NCBI GenBank assembly: GCA_009664345.1
Contig: CP043547.1
Span: forward strand, 372,001 to 436,000
Source of the DNA: Planctomycetales bacterium 10988
GTDB lineage: Bacteria > Planctomycetota > Planctomycetia > Pirellulales > Pb10988
DNA: 64,000 nt
Direction of reading: 5' to 3'
A model generated the notes under the pieces. That model made no database searches, had not been told where the DNA came from, and saw only the letters and a program-made list of their open reading frames with translations. Position numbers and translations under genes: made by a program. Of the stretch, positions 8,197 to 16,983 are shown piece by piece. Numbering within the stretch: position 1 is the first letter of the stretch; each line of letters starts with the position of its first letter.

Positions 8197-8844
8197 TCAA
8201 GCACTCGCAAAAGAGGGCGAAACTTCCTGTTGAAATTCTTGCCACGACCGTTCCAACTCTCGACGAATTTGGCTAACACGCCCTGCTGAGAGATTTAAAG
8301 ATTTGGCAAGTTCTTTCGTACTTATTCCTTCACTCAGCTTCAGCGCGATCGTTTTATATTTAGTGCTCAGGCTCTTTAGCCAAGCAGCAAAATCGATTCT
8401 CGTTGCTGCGATTTCGCTGGGAGATGCTCTTCGGTCTTCTATCACAATCTCTTTCCAGCTTTCATTTCTTTCATTCCAAGCATCAAGACGATGAACCCCA
8501 ATCCCTTTTCTTATCTGACAGTATTTTGAAGTGACGTCTTTGATATTCATCGGTGTAGCAACTCTTCTCCCAGAGTGGTATTGGGCGATTGCATACCTAG
8601 CCAACGAACTCCAGGTGGCTTGCTCGGCTTTCCCTTGATCCATCAATCGAGAAAACGCCAAGCAGCAGTGGCAGACAATCTCTTGAATCGCATCTTCTCT
8701 GGCTTCCCCTTTTAGGTGTCTGAAGGCGATCCTGGCATGGTTCTCGATCTTGGGGAGCATCGTCAGAAAAACATTTTGCCAATCAACGGATTTAACTTGA
8801 TGATTTACGTCAGAAGATTTGGTCTCACAAAGTAAGGTGCTCAT
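8197..8844 (-). CDS. Sigma-70-like (ECF-type) transcription factor, full length
   Basis: A 215-residue protein. I chose the ATG at 8844 because a GGGAGG site precedes it and the paralogue at 28615..29163 starts at the same aligned position. Residues about 30-100 match a sigma region 2 layout (LPKIENHARIAFRHL, EDAIQEIVCHCC, ATWSSLARYAIAQYHSGRR). Residues about 155-205 carry a region 4-like helix-turn-helix (ISTKELAKSLNLSAGRVSQI). It belongs to the planctomycete family of sigma-like proteins whose target promoters are mostly unknown. A conserved hairpin and a conserved upstream block, both shared with the second copy, suggest a common control signal, perhaps autoregulation. Confidence 0.75.
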   Translation of the reverse strand: MSTLLCETKSSDVNHQVKSVDWQNVFLTMLPKIENHARIAFRHLKGEAREDAIQEIVCHCCLAFSRLMDQGKAEQATWSSLARYAIAQYHSGRRVATPMNIKDVTSKYCQIRKGIGVHRLDAWNERNESWKEIVIEDRRASPSEIAATRIDFAAWLKSLSTKYKTIALKLSEGISTKELAKSLNLSAGRVSQIRRELERSWQEFQQEVSPSFASA

Positions 8845-8865
8845 GGCGAACCTCCCAAGAAAAAG

Positions 8866-8882
8866 GCCGCCACGAAGGCGGC
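8866..8882 (-). promoter_or_regulatory. Leader hairpin before the sigma-like gene
   Basis: A perfect 6-base stem (GCCGCC / GGCGGC) with a five-base loop lies about 10 bases before the ribosome-binding site. The same stem and loop occur at 29183-29199 before the second copy. It could be an attenuator or a translational control hairpin. Confidence 0.55.
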
Positions 8883-8988
8883 TGTGAAAAAAACACAACC
8901 GCCCATGGTCATCCGATGGACGAGACGAGATTGACTTTGAACTAGAGAAGAAGAGATAAATTTAAAGGTGTGAACCCTTCCCCCGAAA

Positions 8989-9040
8989 GACTAAGCCAAC
9001 CCCATCACCTTACCTGACGCAATTTCTGGTTCGATTTAGC
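8989..9040 (-). promoter_or_regulatory. Conserved block upstream of the sigma-like gene (copy 1)
   Basis: About 50 bases read on the minus strand as CCAGAAATTGCGTCAGGTAA followed by GGTGATGGGGTTGG. The block at 29291-29341 has the matching CCAGAAAACGCGTCAAGTAA and GGTGTTGGCGTTGG at the same distance from the second copy. Such conservation outside the coding region fits a promoter or operator. Confidence 0.55.
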
Positions 9041-9382
9041 GAAATCAAGGTGAGTTTTGATATCTAGATAGATGAAGGCTATAAGCATTCCGTTGTAAGG
9101 CACGAGGAGTCTTCCAGCAGTTTCAAAGAAGTTTTTTTCAACCGTCATCGCGAGAGAATCTTTAAGTTTTCATGGACGTAACGAACAAGACGTGAAATCG
9201 ATCCCCCAAGATACGTTTGATAGGATTTATTGCGGTCAGACATTGAATTAACCGACCTAGTACCTTCGATTTGGGCTAGATATCTTTACAAACGATTTTA
9301 TAATGATGTATTTTTGTATATTTTTCCATATCACCCGTCTTCAGCCGATCTCCAAAGCGAGTAGGTTCGGAAGGGTAAGACG
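9041..9382. other. Intergenic between divergent genes
   Basis: AT-rich spacer that must hold the promoter of the NACHT gene. No repeat or hairpin is clear to me. Confidence 0.5.
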
Positions 9383-9406
9383 TTGATCCTGCGGGCCGGA
9401 GGTCTT

Positions 9407-10840
9407 ATGAGTAAAACCATGTATGATTGGACTAGATTCTGGCATCCAATAGGAGAACCGCCCAGATTTTACGATTCTGGCTCTCTTATCGAACCTGAAA
9501 GTGATAGGGGACGTTATGAAGGACAACATCTCAAACCTCTTTCAGAATATTCCCATTGTCCTTGTCTTATCCTACTTGGCGAGCCGGGAAGTGGCAAAAC
9601 AACAGAATTTAGACAAGAAGTCCATCGTCGTACGGAGGCAGCCGAAAAGATTGGTGGCTCGGTCATCGATATTTCGTTAAATGAATATGGAACGGACGTT
9701 TCGCTTAGGTCCGCTATTCTCAATCATGAGAGCCTAGCGACATGGAGAAACAGCGAGCGTACTCTTCATCTTCTCCTTGACAGTTTAGACGAAGGCCAAT
9801 TAGGAATTGAAAATCTGAGTCAGGTCCTTCGATCTATCTTGAAAGAATTGAAGACGGGTATTGATCGATTGCGACTTCTTATTACCTGTAGAACCGCAGA
9901 ATGGCCTCAAACCTTACAAAATGCAATCCATGAAATGTGGGACAAAAACAATGTCAAAACTCTTCAAATTGCACCTTTACGAAGAAGTGATATCGAGATA
10001 GCAGCAAAAGAAAACTCAGTTGAACCAGATCGTTTTGTCAAAAATTTAATCGAAAAGCGAGCGGCTTGCTTTGCTACAAACCCAATCACTCTAAATCTGC
10101 TGTTAAAACGAAATCAGAAGCCAGAAGATTTTCCTGAGACTGAAACCGAAATTTATGAGCAGGGATGCCTTGACCTTTGTACCGAATTAAGTGAGGAACG
10201 TGGGGCCAGGAAAAATGGAATAGGGGAGGTCTCATTTGCCCAACGATTAGAAATTGCAAGTAAAATCGCAGCCTATGCTGTTTTTTGTAATAAGTCCATT
10301 ATTGATACCTCTCGCCAGTGTGTGTCAGGTAGTGATCATCTTACAATGAGTGAACTGGCAAGGGATACCGAAATACTCGATGGAGTTTGTTTTTCAGTCT
10401 CTGAGCAAGCGGTACGTGAGGCCCTCTCCACCGGTATATTTGTGGGTCGTGGAGCAAATCAATTGACATTCTTACACCGTACTTTTGCCGAATTTCTTGC
10501 CGCCCGTTATCTTCAACGTCGTGAACTATCAAGCGAGCAGATTGAAAGTCTAATCTTTCATCCGGAAATGGAAGGAAAATTAGTCCCACAGCTTTCGGAA
10601 ACTATTGCTAGACTAGCAACCAACAATAGTCGACTAACAACAAAAATCCTTGCGATTGATCCTGAACTCTTACTTCGTAGCGACGTATTTTCCTTTGATG
10701 AAAAATCGAAATATACTTTGGTCGAGAAACTTCTCCAACAGTTTGAAACAGAGGAGACCTCATTCTCTAGGTTTAGTAGAGATCTTTCATATCAAAGACT
10801 TAGAACCTGGGGTCAAAACCACTTTTTGAGTTGTTTATAA
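9407..10840 (+). pseudogene. NACHT/STAND-type NTPase, 3' end cut by an IS element
   Basis: I start this at ATG 9407, four bases after a GGAGG site, giving MSKTMYDWTRFW. Residues about 52-64 hold the P-loop (LILLGEPGSGKTT), and about 120-130 a Walker B segment (LLLDSLDEG) of the NACHT/STAND class. A later sensor-like LITCRTAEW and a C-terminal HRTFAEFLAARYL motif are also typical of NACHT proteins. Family members normally continue into a long sensor repeat region. Here the coding sequence runs into the insertion sequence at 10803 and stops at 10840. Such NTPases often act as bacterial anti-phage sensors; a defence role is inference, and no effector domain is visible at the N-terminus. Confidence 0.75.
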
Positions 10841-11693
10841 CTGATCATGGCACAGGCCAGGGTGACAAAAGCTTCGTACATTGAGGCTCGGCGTTCCCGG
10901 CGGATGCCGACGCGGCGAAACTGTTTCAGCCACGAAATCGTCCGTTCCACCGGCCAGCGTCGTCGCCCTAGGCCGGTCCCGGAGTCTCGGCCTCGTTGCG
11001 GGATTTCCGCCTTGATGCCGCAGCCTTCCAGCAAATTCAACAACGGCCCGGAGGTGTAGCCAGCATCCGCTCGAACCCGCTTGGGCTTGGTGGTTGGGCG
11101 ACCTGCCATGCCGCCGAGGCGAGGAAATTGCACAAGCGAAAGCGGCAACAAAAAGCTGACGTCGTGCTCGTTCGCCGCCGAGACTTGGACCGCCAAGGGG
11201 ACGCCTTGAGAGTCGGTCATGACATTCAATTTGCTGCCACTGCGGCCTCGGTCGGTCGGGTTGGGGCCGCATTTTCGCCTCCGCAGGGGGCTTTGACGAG
11301 CCCGCCGTCGATCAGCACTTCGGCCAGATCGAGGCCTCCGGCAGCCCGGAGTCGGGTGAGCAGTCGATGAGCGATCGCCTCGAACAGTCCGAGGGCCTTC
11401 CATTCGTTTAGCCTGCGGCGGACCGTCTTCTCGCTGGCTCCCAGTTCGGTGGGAAGCTCCCGCCAGCCGATGCCGGTCTTGCACAGAAAGAGGACGCAGG
11501 TGAAGACCGTGCGGTTGTCCACCGGTGGCCGTCCTCCCTTGTGAGAGCGTCGGTGTGTCGGAAAGAGGGGTTCGATCTCCGTCCAACATTTCGTCTGTCA
11601 AAAGTCTGCCAGCCATGCGAGTCCCTCCGTGGAAAAAAGGGTTATTCTCCACAATCGGAGAAATTCGCAAAGATCAGTTCTGACCACAGGCTC
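10803..11693 (-). mobile_element. IS5-family insertion sequence, 891 bp
   Basis: The ends are imperfect inverted repeats: GAACCTGGGGTCAAAACC on the left, and GAGCCTGTGGTCAGAACT read inward from the right. The target site TTA is present on both sides (10800-10802 and 11694-11696). The transposase runs on the minus strand in frames that must shift to be read as one protein. Size, end sequence, TNA-type target and frame arrangement fit the IS427 group of IS5. It interrupts the NACHT gene. Confidence 0.85.
10813..11616 (-). pseudogene. IS5-family transposase, with two frame changes
   Basis: The reading frame starts MAGRLLTDEM at 11616. It then needs a correction of one extra T near 11592 to continue as WTEIEPLFPTHRR and on to CKTGIGWRELPTELGAS. 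A second change of frame by -1 within GGCGAAAATGCGG near 11270 leads into PNPTDRGRSGSKLNVMTD and the DDE C-terminal part (RADAGYTSG, PVERTISWLKQFRRV). The second shift is at the place where IS427-group elements use programmed frameshifting. The first looks like a disabling mutation, so this copy is probably inactive. Confidence 0.75.
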
Positions 11694-11696
11694 TTA

Positions 11697-12154
11697 ATAT
11701 GAGATTGGCGGTCTATCTTAAAGTGTGTCTAAAACCTGGGTTGACTATATATAACAGAATGGAATCGGTTGGGAGACAGGGTCAATTCCAGGATTTTCTG
11801 GTGAACATCTTCGGCGTCGAGTTGAGCATAATCGGCAAGGGTGATGAAACTCGTCTCCCGACGTATCAACTTCTGCAAATCTGGAGGTCAGATGAAACTT
11901 GTCCAACGTGAAACGGAGGCCCCTCAATATGAATCTACATAAAACAAATAAGATCACTAATTTCTGACATGGGATTTAACTCTGGGGTGTCAAGCATTTT
12001 CTAGGAAATGCCCGGAGGTGTCATCGATAATACTTCAAAGATATGACAAAAAAACATTTAAAGTCATGCTTACCTCCTCAAATAGAAGTTGAAGAAGTGG
12101 CGAATTACTGAGAGGGTAGGTTAGACATAAGAACAATTAAACTTTGGAGTATGT
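11697..12154. other. Intergenic; remnant of coding sequence possible
   Basis: Removing the IS and one TTA copy lets the NACHT frame continue to a TGA near 11911, but that extension does not look like a repeat domain. On the minus strand, 11899..11729 reads LQKLIRRETSFITLADYAQL and onward in one open frame with a protein-like composition. It may be a gene remnant. A GCATTT...AAATGC inverted repeat near 11995 is weak. The rest is AT-rich and featureless. Confidence 0.35.
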
Positions 12155-13318
12155 TTATTCGATTATCTCGTGGGACCATTTTGAAGAAATTAACCTCAGA
12201 CGGTTGGAAAAGTCCTCGAAGCGTCTCTGGTCAATGCTACCAACAAAAGCAACTAAACCTTTAATGTGATTATGAAAACCATAAGTTGAATTGAATTCAT
12301 AGTATGAAGCTGTAGAGCTTAAACCCTTCTTTTCCGCCCCGTATAATAAACGGTCTATTCTACGATACATTTCTTTTGAGATACGAGGTTCATCCCCATC
12401 TACCAATAGTCCTAATACTAGTTTCTTGGAGCCGGGACCTGCAACGCGTCTTTTAGATGGATTTTCCTCGAATCCGGCTTCTCTAATATACCGAATAATG
12501 TATCCTTGGAGCTTTCCAATACTTTGCCGATCAATATACGAGGAAAATGTTATGTCGTCGGCATATCTTGTATAAACCAAACCATTCTGTAGGGCGAAAG
12601 TTTGCAAAATTCTATCAAGAGGGAAGGCAGCACAATTTGCAAGCATTGGACTGGTAGATGCCCCAAGCGGTAATAAACCAGGTACTCCTATGGTTCTTAA
12701 ATATGGTAATTTGAGGCCTTGGTAGGGAAGATAATACTCTAATCCATCATTTTTTTTAAGGTATTGGTCCTTTATATACTGCGGCAATTTTGTAGTAGTA
12801 CATAACCTGGACAACTCAAATGCCAGAAGTGGTCGATAACCGAATGAACGAAAAATCTTATAGCAGTCTATCTCAGTGATCTGATAAAAAAAATCTTTGA
12901 GATCAAACTTATAGAGCCAACGAGCACCACAGTGCTTTTCAGCACATTTTTTAATTCCGCCTTCTTTGTGGTAAGCATAGGAGGCAGGGTGATTTTGACA
13001 TTTTTGAAGTATAGAAGAGTTGAGGAATTGTTGCACTTGACTCAAAGGCTTTGAAACTTTGTGAATTACCCTTCTTCCACCAGAACGCTTCTGTATCGAG
13101 AACATTTTGTAATTAATAGATTCTCGTTTCCGATTTATGGTCTTATGCAAAACCTTGTATTTTACTTGAGTAATATGAGACAGGTGACCTAATGTAAATA
13201 TGGACGGGAAGCCGTTTCTTCTCAGGCGTTGAGCGTATAGCATTAGGTCGTTTGCCTGCTCATGACCCAGGCTATCCAAGATCACTTTATAAAGATGATG
13301 TGTTGACCAGCTTTCCAT
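12155..13318 (-). CDS. ret: Retron-type reverse transcriptase
   Basis: A 387-residue reverse transcriptase that makes msDNA by copying part of a structured RNA. Visible motifs in order: HKVSKPLSQVQQFLNSSIL and ASYAYHKEGGI (RT1-2 region), WLYKFDLKDFF with the first catalytic Asp (about 135-145), PLGASTSPMLAN (RT4, about 216-227), the active site YTRYADDITFSS (about 248-259), and VLGLLVDGDEPRIS with a basic thumb region after it. Length is normal for retron enzymes, and no maturase or integrase domain is present. The gene follows a PRTase-like effector and a structured gap on the same strand, which together define a retron locus. Retrons are anti-phage toxin-antitoxin-like systems; the phage target is unknown. 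Confidence 0.9.
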   Translation of the reverse strand: MESWSTHHLYKVILDSLGHEQANDLMLYAQRLRRNGFPSIFTLGHLSHITQVKYKVLHKTINRKRESINYKMFSIQKRSGGRRVIHKVSKPLSQVQQFLNSSILQKCQNHPASYAYHKEGGIKKCAEKHCGARWLYKFDLKDFFYQITEIDCYKIFRSFGYRPLLAFELSRLCTTTKLPQYIKDQYLKKNDGLEYYLPYQGLKLPYLRTIGVPGLLPLGASTSPMLANCAAFPLDRILQTFALQNGLVYTRYADDITFSSYIDRQSIGKLQGYIIRYIREAGFEENPSKRRVAGPGSKKLVLGLLVDGDEPRISKEMYRRIDRLLYGAEKKGLSSTASYYEFNSTYGFHNHIKGLVAFVGSIDQRRFEDFSNRLRLISSKWSHEIIE

Positions 13319-13553
13319 TTACATACTCCATTGACGACTTTTAATAGGGAGGCTCTATGAGACCGACCTATGAGTCGGAAATGGTGCCTCGTCAGGCCCT
13401 TTGGGCCTTGTGTGTCAGAGCCCGTATGAGAACTGAAGGCTCGCGAAGGCCCGAGGGCTTTGACACATAAGGATGGCGGAGCCATCTTTGCGTCAGCTCT
13501 TTCCAGAGAAGTCTGCCCGACTTCCCCACCTCGGATAGGTCAACCTATCCGAG
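13319..13553 (-). ncRNA. Putative retron msr-msd non-coding RNA
   Basis: The gap between effector and reverse transcriptase contains no plausible gene but six stem-loops. In RNA order they are: 13553-13530 (10-bp perfect stem, 4-base loop, overlapping the effector stop), 13524-13508 (GAAGTC/GACTTC), 13486-13472 (GATGGC/GCCATC), a long stem of arms 13467-13455 and 13423-13411 (TGTGTCA...TGACACA, 13 pairs with one mismatch), 13408-13394 (AGGCCC/GGGCCT), and 13378-13363 (CCGAC/GTCGG). Long stems flanked by short ones are the normal shape of msr-msd RNA. The long stem is the best candidate for the msd. I could not assign the priming G or a convincing a1/a2 pair. The first hairpin may instead be an effector terminator. 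Confidence 0.7.
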
Positions 13554-14778
13554 AACGGCTAAATGGTTGCTTGCCAACACACCATGACTTCGGAATGTAG
13601 AGTTCAAGATTAGGCTCAAATTCGAAGCTTTTTCGTTGATTTCGATGGAGAAAATCTCTTCCGGCTTGAGTAATTCTTATATTATCTGAAACTAATCCGG
13701 CGCTATACATAATCGAGATAAACTCCGTTAGTTCAGCCTTGTTCAGTTCAAGATTCCATGCGATACTTTGCTTATTTCTGTAACCTTTTATAATTAACTC
13801 TAGAATTGAAATTGCTTTGAGTTTAGCATAAGATGAATAGTAGAGAGGATTAAGATTTTCTTGATCTTGATTCCCCTCTAATAATTCAAACATCCATTTG
13901 GGAAAACTTCTATTTGGAAATAGAGCTGTAAAGCTACCTTTAGATAGCCAAAATATTCCAGGAACATTATTTGGAACGCTATGATAAAATATCAATTTTG
14001 CCATAGTATCACCAAAACCGCATCGAAATCTATTAGTAAGCTGAGTTTGCCTCCTACAAAAGTCTAAAATTTCTTTATAGTTATCTCCCCACCGGGAGTT
14101 AAGATTTTTGCTTTTATATGGTACTGCTCCAATAACACTTATCTTTTCCGAGATCGGGATTTTTCGTTTCTGATTGTCAATTCCAGGAACAACACTAAGA
14201 ATATAGCTCCAGCCTTCCAATGTGTAAGCATACGAGACTATCTTTATCTTAACTTTATTAAGGCTCCACCAACTTAGAAAAGTCTTGTTTCTCATCATTA
14301 GAGCAAGAAAATCCGCTACCCTTTTCCCACTTCCAATCGAGTCATCAAGAAGAATGATAGTTTGAAGTTTTTCCTTCCTAATAGTTCTAAGGCTAGGGTG
14401 ATCAAAGATAGATAAGGAGTTTTCTCTTTTAATGTTTGCGATCACCGATTGAACTAAATCTTCGCTTCCCAGTGATTCAGGAGGACGATATTTGACCTTT
14501 CCTCTTTCTGCGATATCTCCTTTTTCAATCCAATATGATTCATCCTGTTTGAGCTTCTGAAATTTCCTGACGGAGTAAAGAGCTGAGTTTCCCTCGACAG
14601 CTCTAACAATTGCATCCTTCAGCCATTTAGTAAAATTATCTCCAGAAATAAACTGTAATCTTGCAAGCATTTCTCTTGCGATATTTTGCCGTTGGCCAAA
14701 TTGGTCTAGCCAGGATTGAATCTGATTACAGCTGTCAATTGCCAAATAGCTCAACTGTTTAGGCTTGATTGTATACAT
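13540..14778 (-). CDS. Retron effector: PRTase-like domain plus winged helix
   Basis: About 412 residues from ATG 14778 (MYTIKPKQL); a TTG at 14832 would add 18 residues, so the start is uncertain. Residues about 138-156 hold a phosphoribosyltransferase PRPP-binding motif (IILLDDSIGSGKRVADFL). The C-terminal part, about 325-390, reads as a winged helix (AWNLELNKAELTEFISIMYS, then GLVSDNIRITQAGRDFL). From memory, PRTase plus winged-helix effectors define a recognised retron type (type III in the published classification); here both are in one chain. The effector would be held inactive by msDNA and the reverse transcriptase, and released on phage infection (known for other retrons, inferred here). 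Its stop codon lies within the first hairpin of the RNA segment. Confidence 0.75.
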   Translation of the reverse strand: MYTIKPKQLSYLAIDSCNQIQSWLDQFGQRQNIAREMLARLQFISGDNFTKWLKDAIVRAVEGNSALYSVRKFQKLKQDESYWIEKGDIAERGKVKYRPPESLGSEDLVQSVIANIKRENSLSIFDHPSLRTIRKEKLQTIILLDDSIGSGKRVADFLALMMRNKTFLSWWSLNKVKIKIVSYAYTLEGWSYILSVVPGIDNQKRKIPISEKISVIGAVPYKSKNLNSRWGDNYKEILDFCRRQTQLTNRFRCGFGDTMAKLIFYHSVPNNVPGIFWLSKGSFTALFPNRSFPKWMFELLEGNQDQENLNPLYYSSYAKLKAISILELIIKGYRNKQSIAWNLELNKAELTEFISIMYSAGLVSDNIRITQAGRDFLHRNQRKSFEFEPNLELYIPKSWCVGKQPFSRSRIG

Positions 14779-14879
14779 TCCATTTCCCACGATCCTCTGG
14801 TCTGACTTCCATTTATCTAAATATACTAGCAAATAAATGAAAATCTACTCTTTGGGTATTTTTAGTACGTTGGCAACTT

Positions 14880-15255
14880 CGGTGCCATGTCAACGAAGGA
14901 TACTCGGGTCACTATCACCTCCTTGATTATCACTTCGCCGAGGAAATTCGAGTCGATGGGAAAGAAGTTTCTCAGAAGCATCGGCTCAAGGTCATCTACA
15001 TCAAGGGATTGGCGGACCCGGTGCAGCTGGATGATTCATGATCAACTCAGAGAAGCAAGGGCTCGAGAAGCGGCGATCGTCAGGTGGTTCGTGGACCCAT
15101 CAATATCGTCGTGCTGGGGGCAAACCATGATCTGTCCGATTACATCAAGCCGCCCGTTCGATACAATCGCCTCGCTCCGAAATCACTTTTGGTACTCGAA
15201 CCCTCCAACAAAAATCGGATCATCAACTGATCGCCAAGTAGTCTCAGAGGGGCAC
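14880..15255 (+). pseudogene. Gene remnant of unknown family
   Basis: Two stretches read like protein in different frames: HVNEGYSGHYHLLDYHFAEE followed by IRVDGKEVSQKHRLKVIYIK and a TGA near 15042, and later GPINIVVLGANHDLSDYIKP followed by PVRYNRLAPKSLLVLEPS and a stop near 15230. Neither has a good start or full domain. The GC content is higher than in the retron. It looks like a decayed gene between the retron and the SRAP/polymerase pair. Confidence 0.4.
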
Positions 15256-15744
15256 CTATATTTCCGCTCCCAGTAAGCAGGGCATGCGGTCGTGGCGGGT
15301 CATGATGCGGTAGTAGTGGCTGGCGGGTTGGGTGAGCATATAAACATGAGGAACACGATTGTCGCCGAGGATCACTACCCCGCGCATGCCTTCCTTGACC
15401 AAAAACCAAACGCCTTTTTCATAGCCATACGTGGCCGGAATGATGACTTCTTCCGGTTTTAAATGTTGCCATTGGCCTTCTTTGAGGCTTTCAATCGGAC
15501 ACCAACCACCTGCCGGTAGGCGAGTTTTTTGCGTTCTTGAAGTTTCCTGCGGTGCTCGGCCCCAAGGGAGAATCGTCATCCGCCCTTGATAAAAGACCGG
15601 CAGTTGCGGATGCGGATCACGCAAGAGAAAGCGGATTTCTCGATCGGCTCCTGGATGGCGAGTCACAATTCGCTGCGAAAGTCGGTAATAACGGATAAAG
15701 GCATCCGTCACTTCGCGAGCGGAAAGGGAAATACCAAGACACAT
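15256..15744 (-). CDS. SRAP-like (YedK/HMCES-type) protein
   Basis: 162 residues from the second of two adjacent ATGs. That start puts Cys at position 2 (MCLGIS), as needed for the catalytic Cys2 of SRAP proteins after Met removal, and gives an AAGGA site six bases upstream. Other family marks are LPVFYQGRMTILPWG (residues about 48-62, the 'WG' segment), ATYGYEKGVWF (about 102-112) and HDRMPCLL near the C-terminus, matching the 'H.RMP' motif. SRAP proteins form DNA-protein crosslinks at abasic sites in single-stranded DNA and protect them. Pairing with a Y-family polymerase makes a damage-tolerance cassette. It is shorter than typical members (about 220 residues), so the family call is moderate. 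Confidence 0.7.
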   Translation of the reverse strand: MCLGISLSAREVTDAFIRYYRLSQRIVTRHPGADREIRFLLRDPHPQLPVFYQGRMTILPWGRAPQETSRTQKTRLPAGGWCPIESLKEGQWQHLKPEEVIIPATYGYEKGVWFLVKEGMRGVVILGDNRVPHVYMLTQPASHYYRIMTRHDRMPCLLGAEI

Positions 15745-15776
15745 CATGCGTCCTTTTCTTAAAAACAGGGCCTCTT

Positions 15777-16982
15777 TCAAAAACAGGATTTGCCGTACAC
15801 ATCACAAATGTCGTAGCTATTTGCCTCATCTTGATAGAGTTCTTTGAGAGGCAAGGTCGCGCCCACTCTCACAGCAAAGCGGCCGCATTTGACATTCACT
15901 TGTTCCTTGATGACATCCATCCGTGGAGGTGGCGGCGGGAAGAGGCTCAATTGCCGGTCCTGATCGGTAGTAAGTTTTCCGGCGATTAAGTGCATCTGCA
16001 CGACCGTGACATCAGGCGACCACACATGCTGAAAGAGATAACGGACCGCCGGATAGAGTTCCTCGCTGGCATTGGTCTGCTGATCGAGTCGGACGGAGCG
16101 TTCAGACCTACCTTTGGTATGAACCAGGGAAAGGGCGAGTTCTTCCGTGAAATAATGATGCCAGCGGAGAGCTTCAACCAGGCGTTCCACATGCCGGGCC
16201 ACCCAAGCTTCCAGCCGAACGCGGTTGTTGGTCTTTTTCCCAATGCTCCCTCCCCGGGAGACAAATTTGTGGAAAGGCCGCTTGGTAAGAAGAGGAATGG
16301 TAGGGTATCCCCGCAGTTCCCACCACAGCCCTTCCCCTTTGATTGTCAGCAATTTGCGAATCAGGCGGCGATCGGCAGCGATCAATTCTTGGCAAGTCGT
16401 GATATTGTGCTTGGCGAGCTTGATGGCGGAACGCCGGGCAATTCCGGTGATCTTCGTGACAGAGCAACTGTTCAAAAGCTGGGCGATCTCCTCCTCTGTT
16501 ACCGCCACTCGGCAGCCGTTGGGCTTGTTCGCCTTCGAGCAGAGTTTTGCCAAGGTCTTCGACTTGGAAATTCCCACACTCACGGGGAGATTCCACTCTT
16601 GGAGAACTTGCTGTTGAAGGTACCTTGCCAGGGTAGAAGGGTTCTCTTGAGCAGGGACCTCGAAAAACATCTCGTCGATCGAATAGTGCTCGACCCGGTC
16701 GCTGATTTTTTGAACCTCTTGAAGCATGATGCGGCTGAGGACTTCGTACCATTCGAAGTCGCGTTTGACGTAAACTCCTTCGGGACAAAGCTTAACAGCA
16801 TTCCATATCGGCATGCCGACCTTGACTTGAGCGGCCTTCATTTCGTAACTGCGGGCAATCACGCAGGCCCCTTGATTCCCTAAAACCCCCACGGGAACCC
16901 TATTTAATGCCGGGTGCCGGACACGCTCCGCCGAACAATAAAAACAATCCGCATCGACATGACCAATCAAGGGTGCTCGCAT
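15777..16982 (-). CDS. Y-family translesion DNA polymerase (UmuC/DinB-like)
   Basis: A 401-residue error-prone polymerase. The N-terminal metal site is IGHVDADCFYCSAE (residues about 6-19), the second catalytic site is YSIDEMFFE (about 99-107), and SVGISKSKTLAKLCSKANKP (about 133-152) is the classic palm/finger motif. Helix-hairpin-helix and little-finger regions follow. Near residue 343 the string QLSLF is a good beta-clamp-binding motif, followed by a polyproline run. The downstream SRAP-like gene starts just after it on the same strand, so the pair is probably co-expressed. An inverted repeat precedes the start. Similar genes are often carried on mobile elements and induced by DNA damage (inference here). 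Confidence 0.85.
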   Translation of the reverse strand: MRAPLIGHVDADCFYCSAERVRHPALNRVPVGVLGNQGACVIARSYEMKAAQVKVGMPIWNAVKLCPEGVYVKRDFEWYEVLSRIMLQEVQKISDRVEHYSIDEMFFEVPAQENPSTLARYLQQQVLQEWNLPVSVGISKSKTLAKLCSKANKPNGCRVAVTEEEIAQLLNSCSVTKITGIARRSAIKLAKHNITTCQELIAADRRLIRKLLTIKGEGLWWELRGYPTIPLLTKRPFHKFVSRGGSIGKKTNNRVRLEAWVARHVERLVEALRWHHYFTEELALSLVHTKGRSERSVRLDQQTNASEELYPAVRYLFQHVWSPDVTVVQMHLIAGKLTTDQDRQLSLFPPPPPRMDVIKEQVNVKCGRFAVRVGATLPLKELYQDEANSYDICDVYGKSCF

Positions 16983-16983
16983 C

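Noticed and set aside
12155-13318. Group II intron or DGR reverse transcriptase
   Set aside because: No maturase domain, no intron ends and no template/variable repeat; the effector and structured RNA favour a retron.
13282-13485. 67-residue ORF between retron effector and reverse transcriptase
   Set aside because: It runs through several perfect hairpins and into the RT start; the segment is better explained as non-coding RNA.
15990-16883. 297-residue plus-strand ORF opposite the Y-family polymerase
   Set aside because: No motif, while the minus strand has all catalytic residues of a polymerase.
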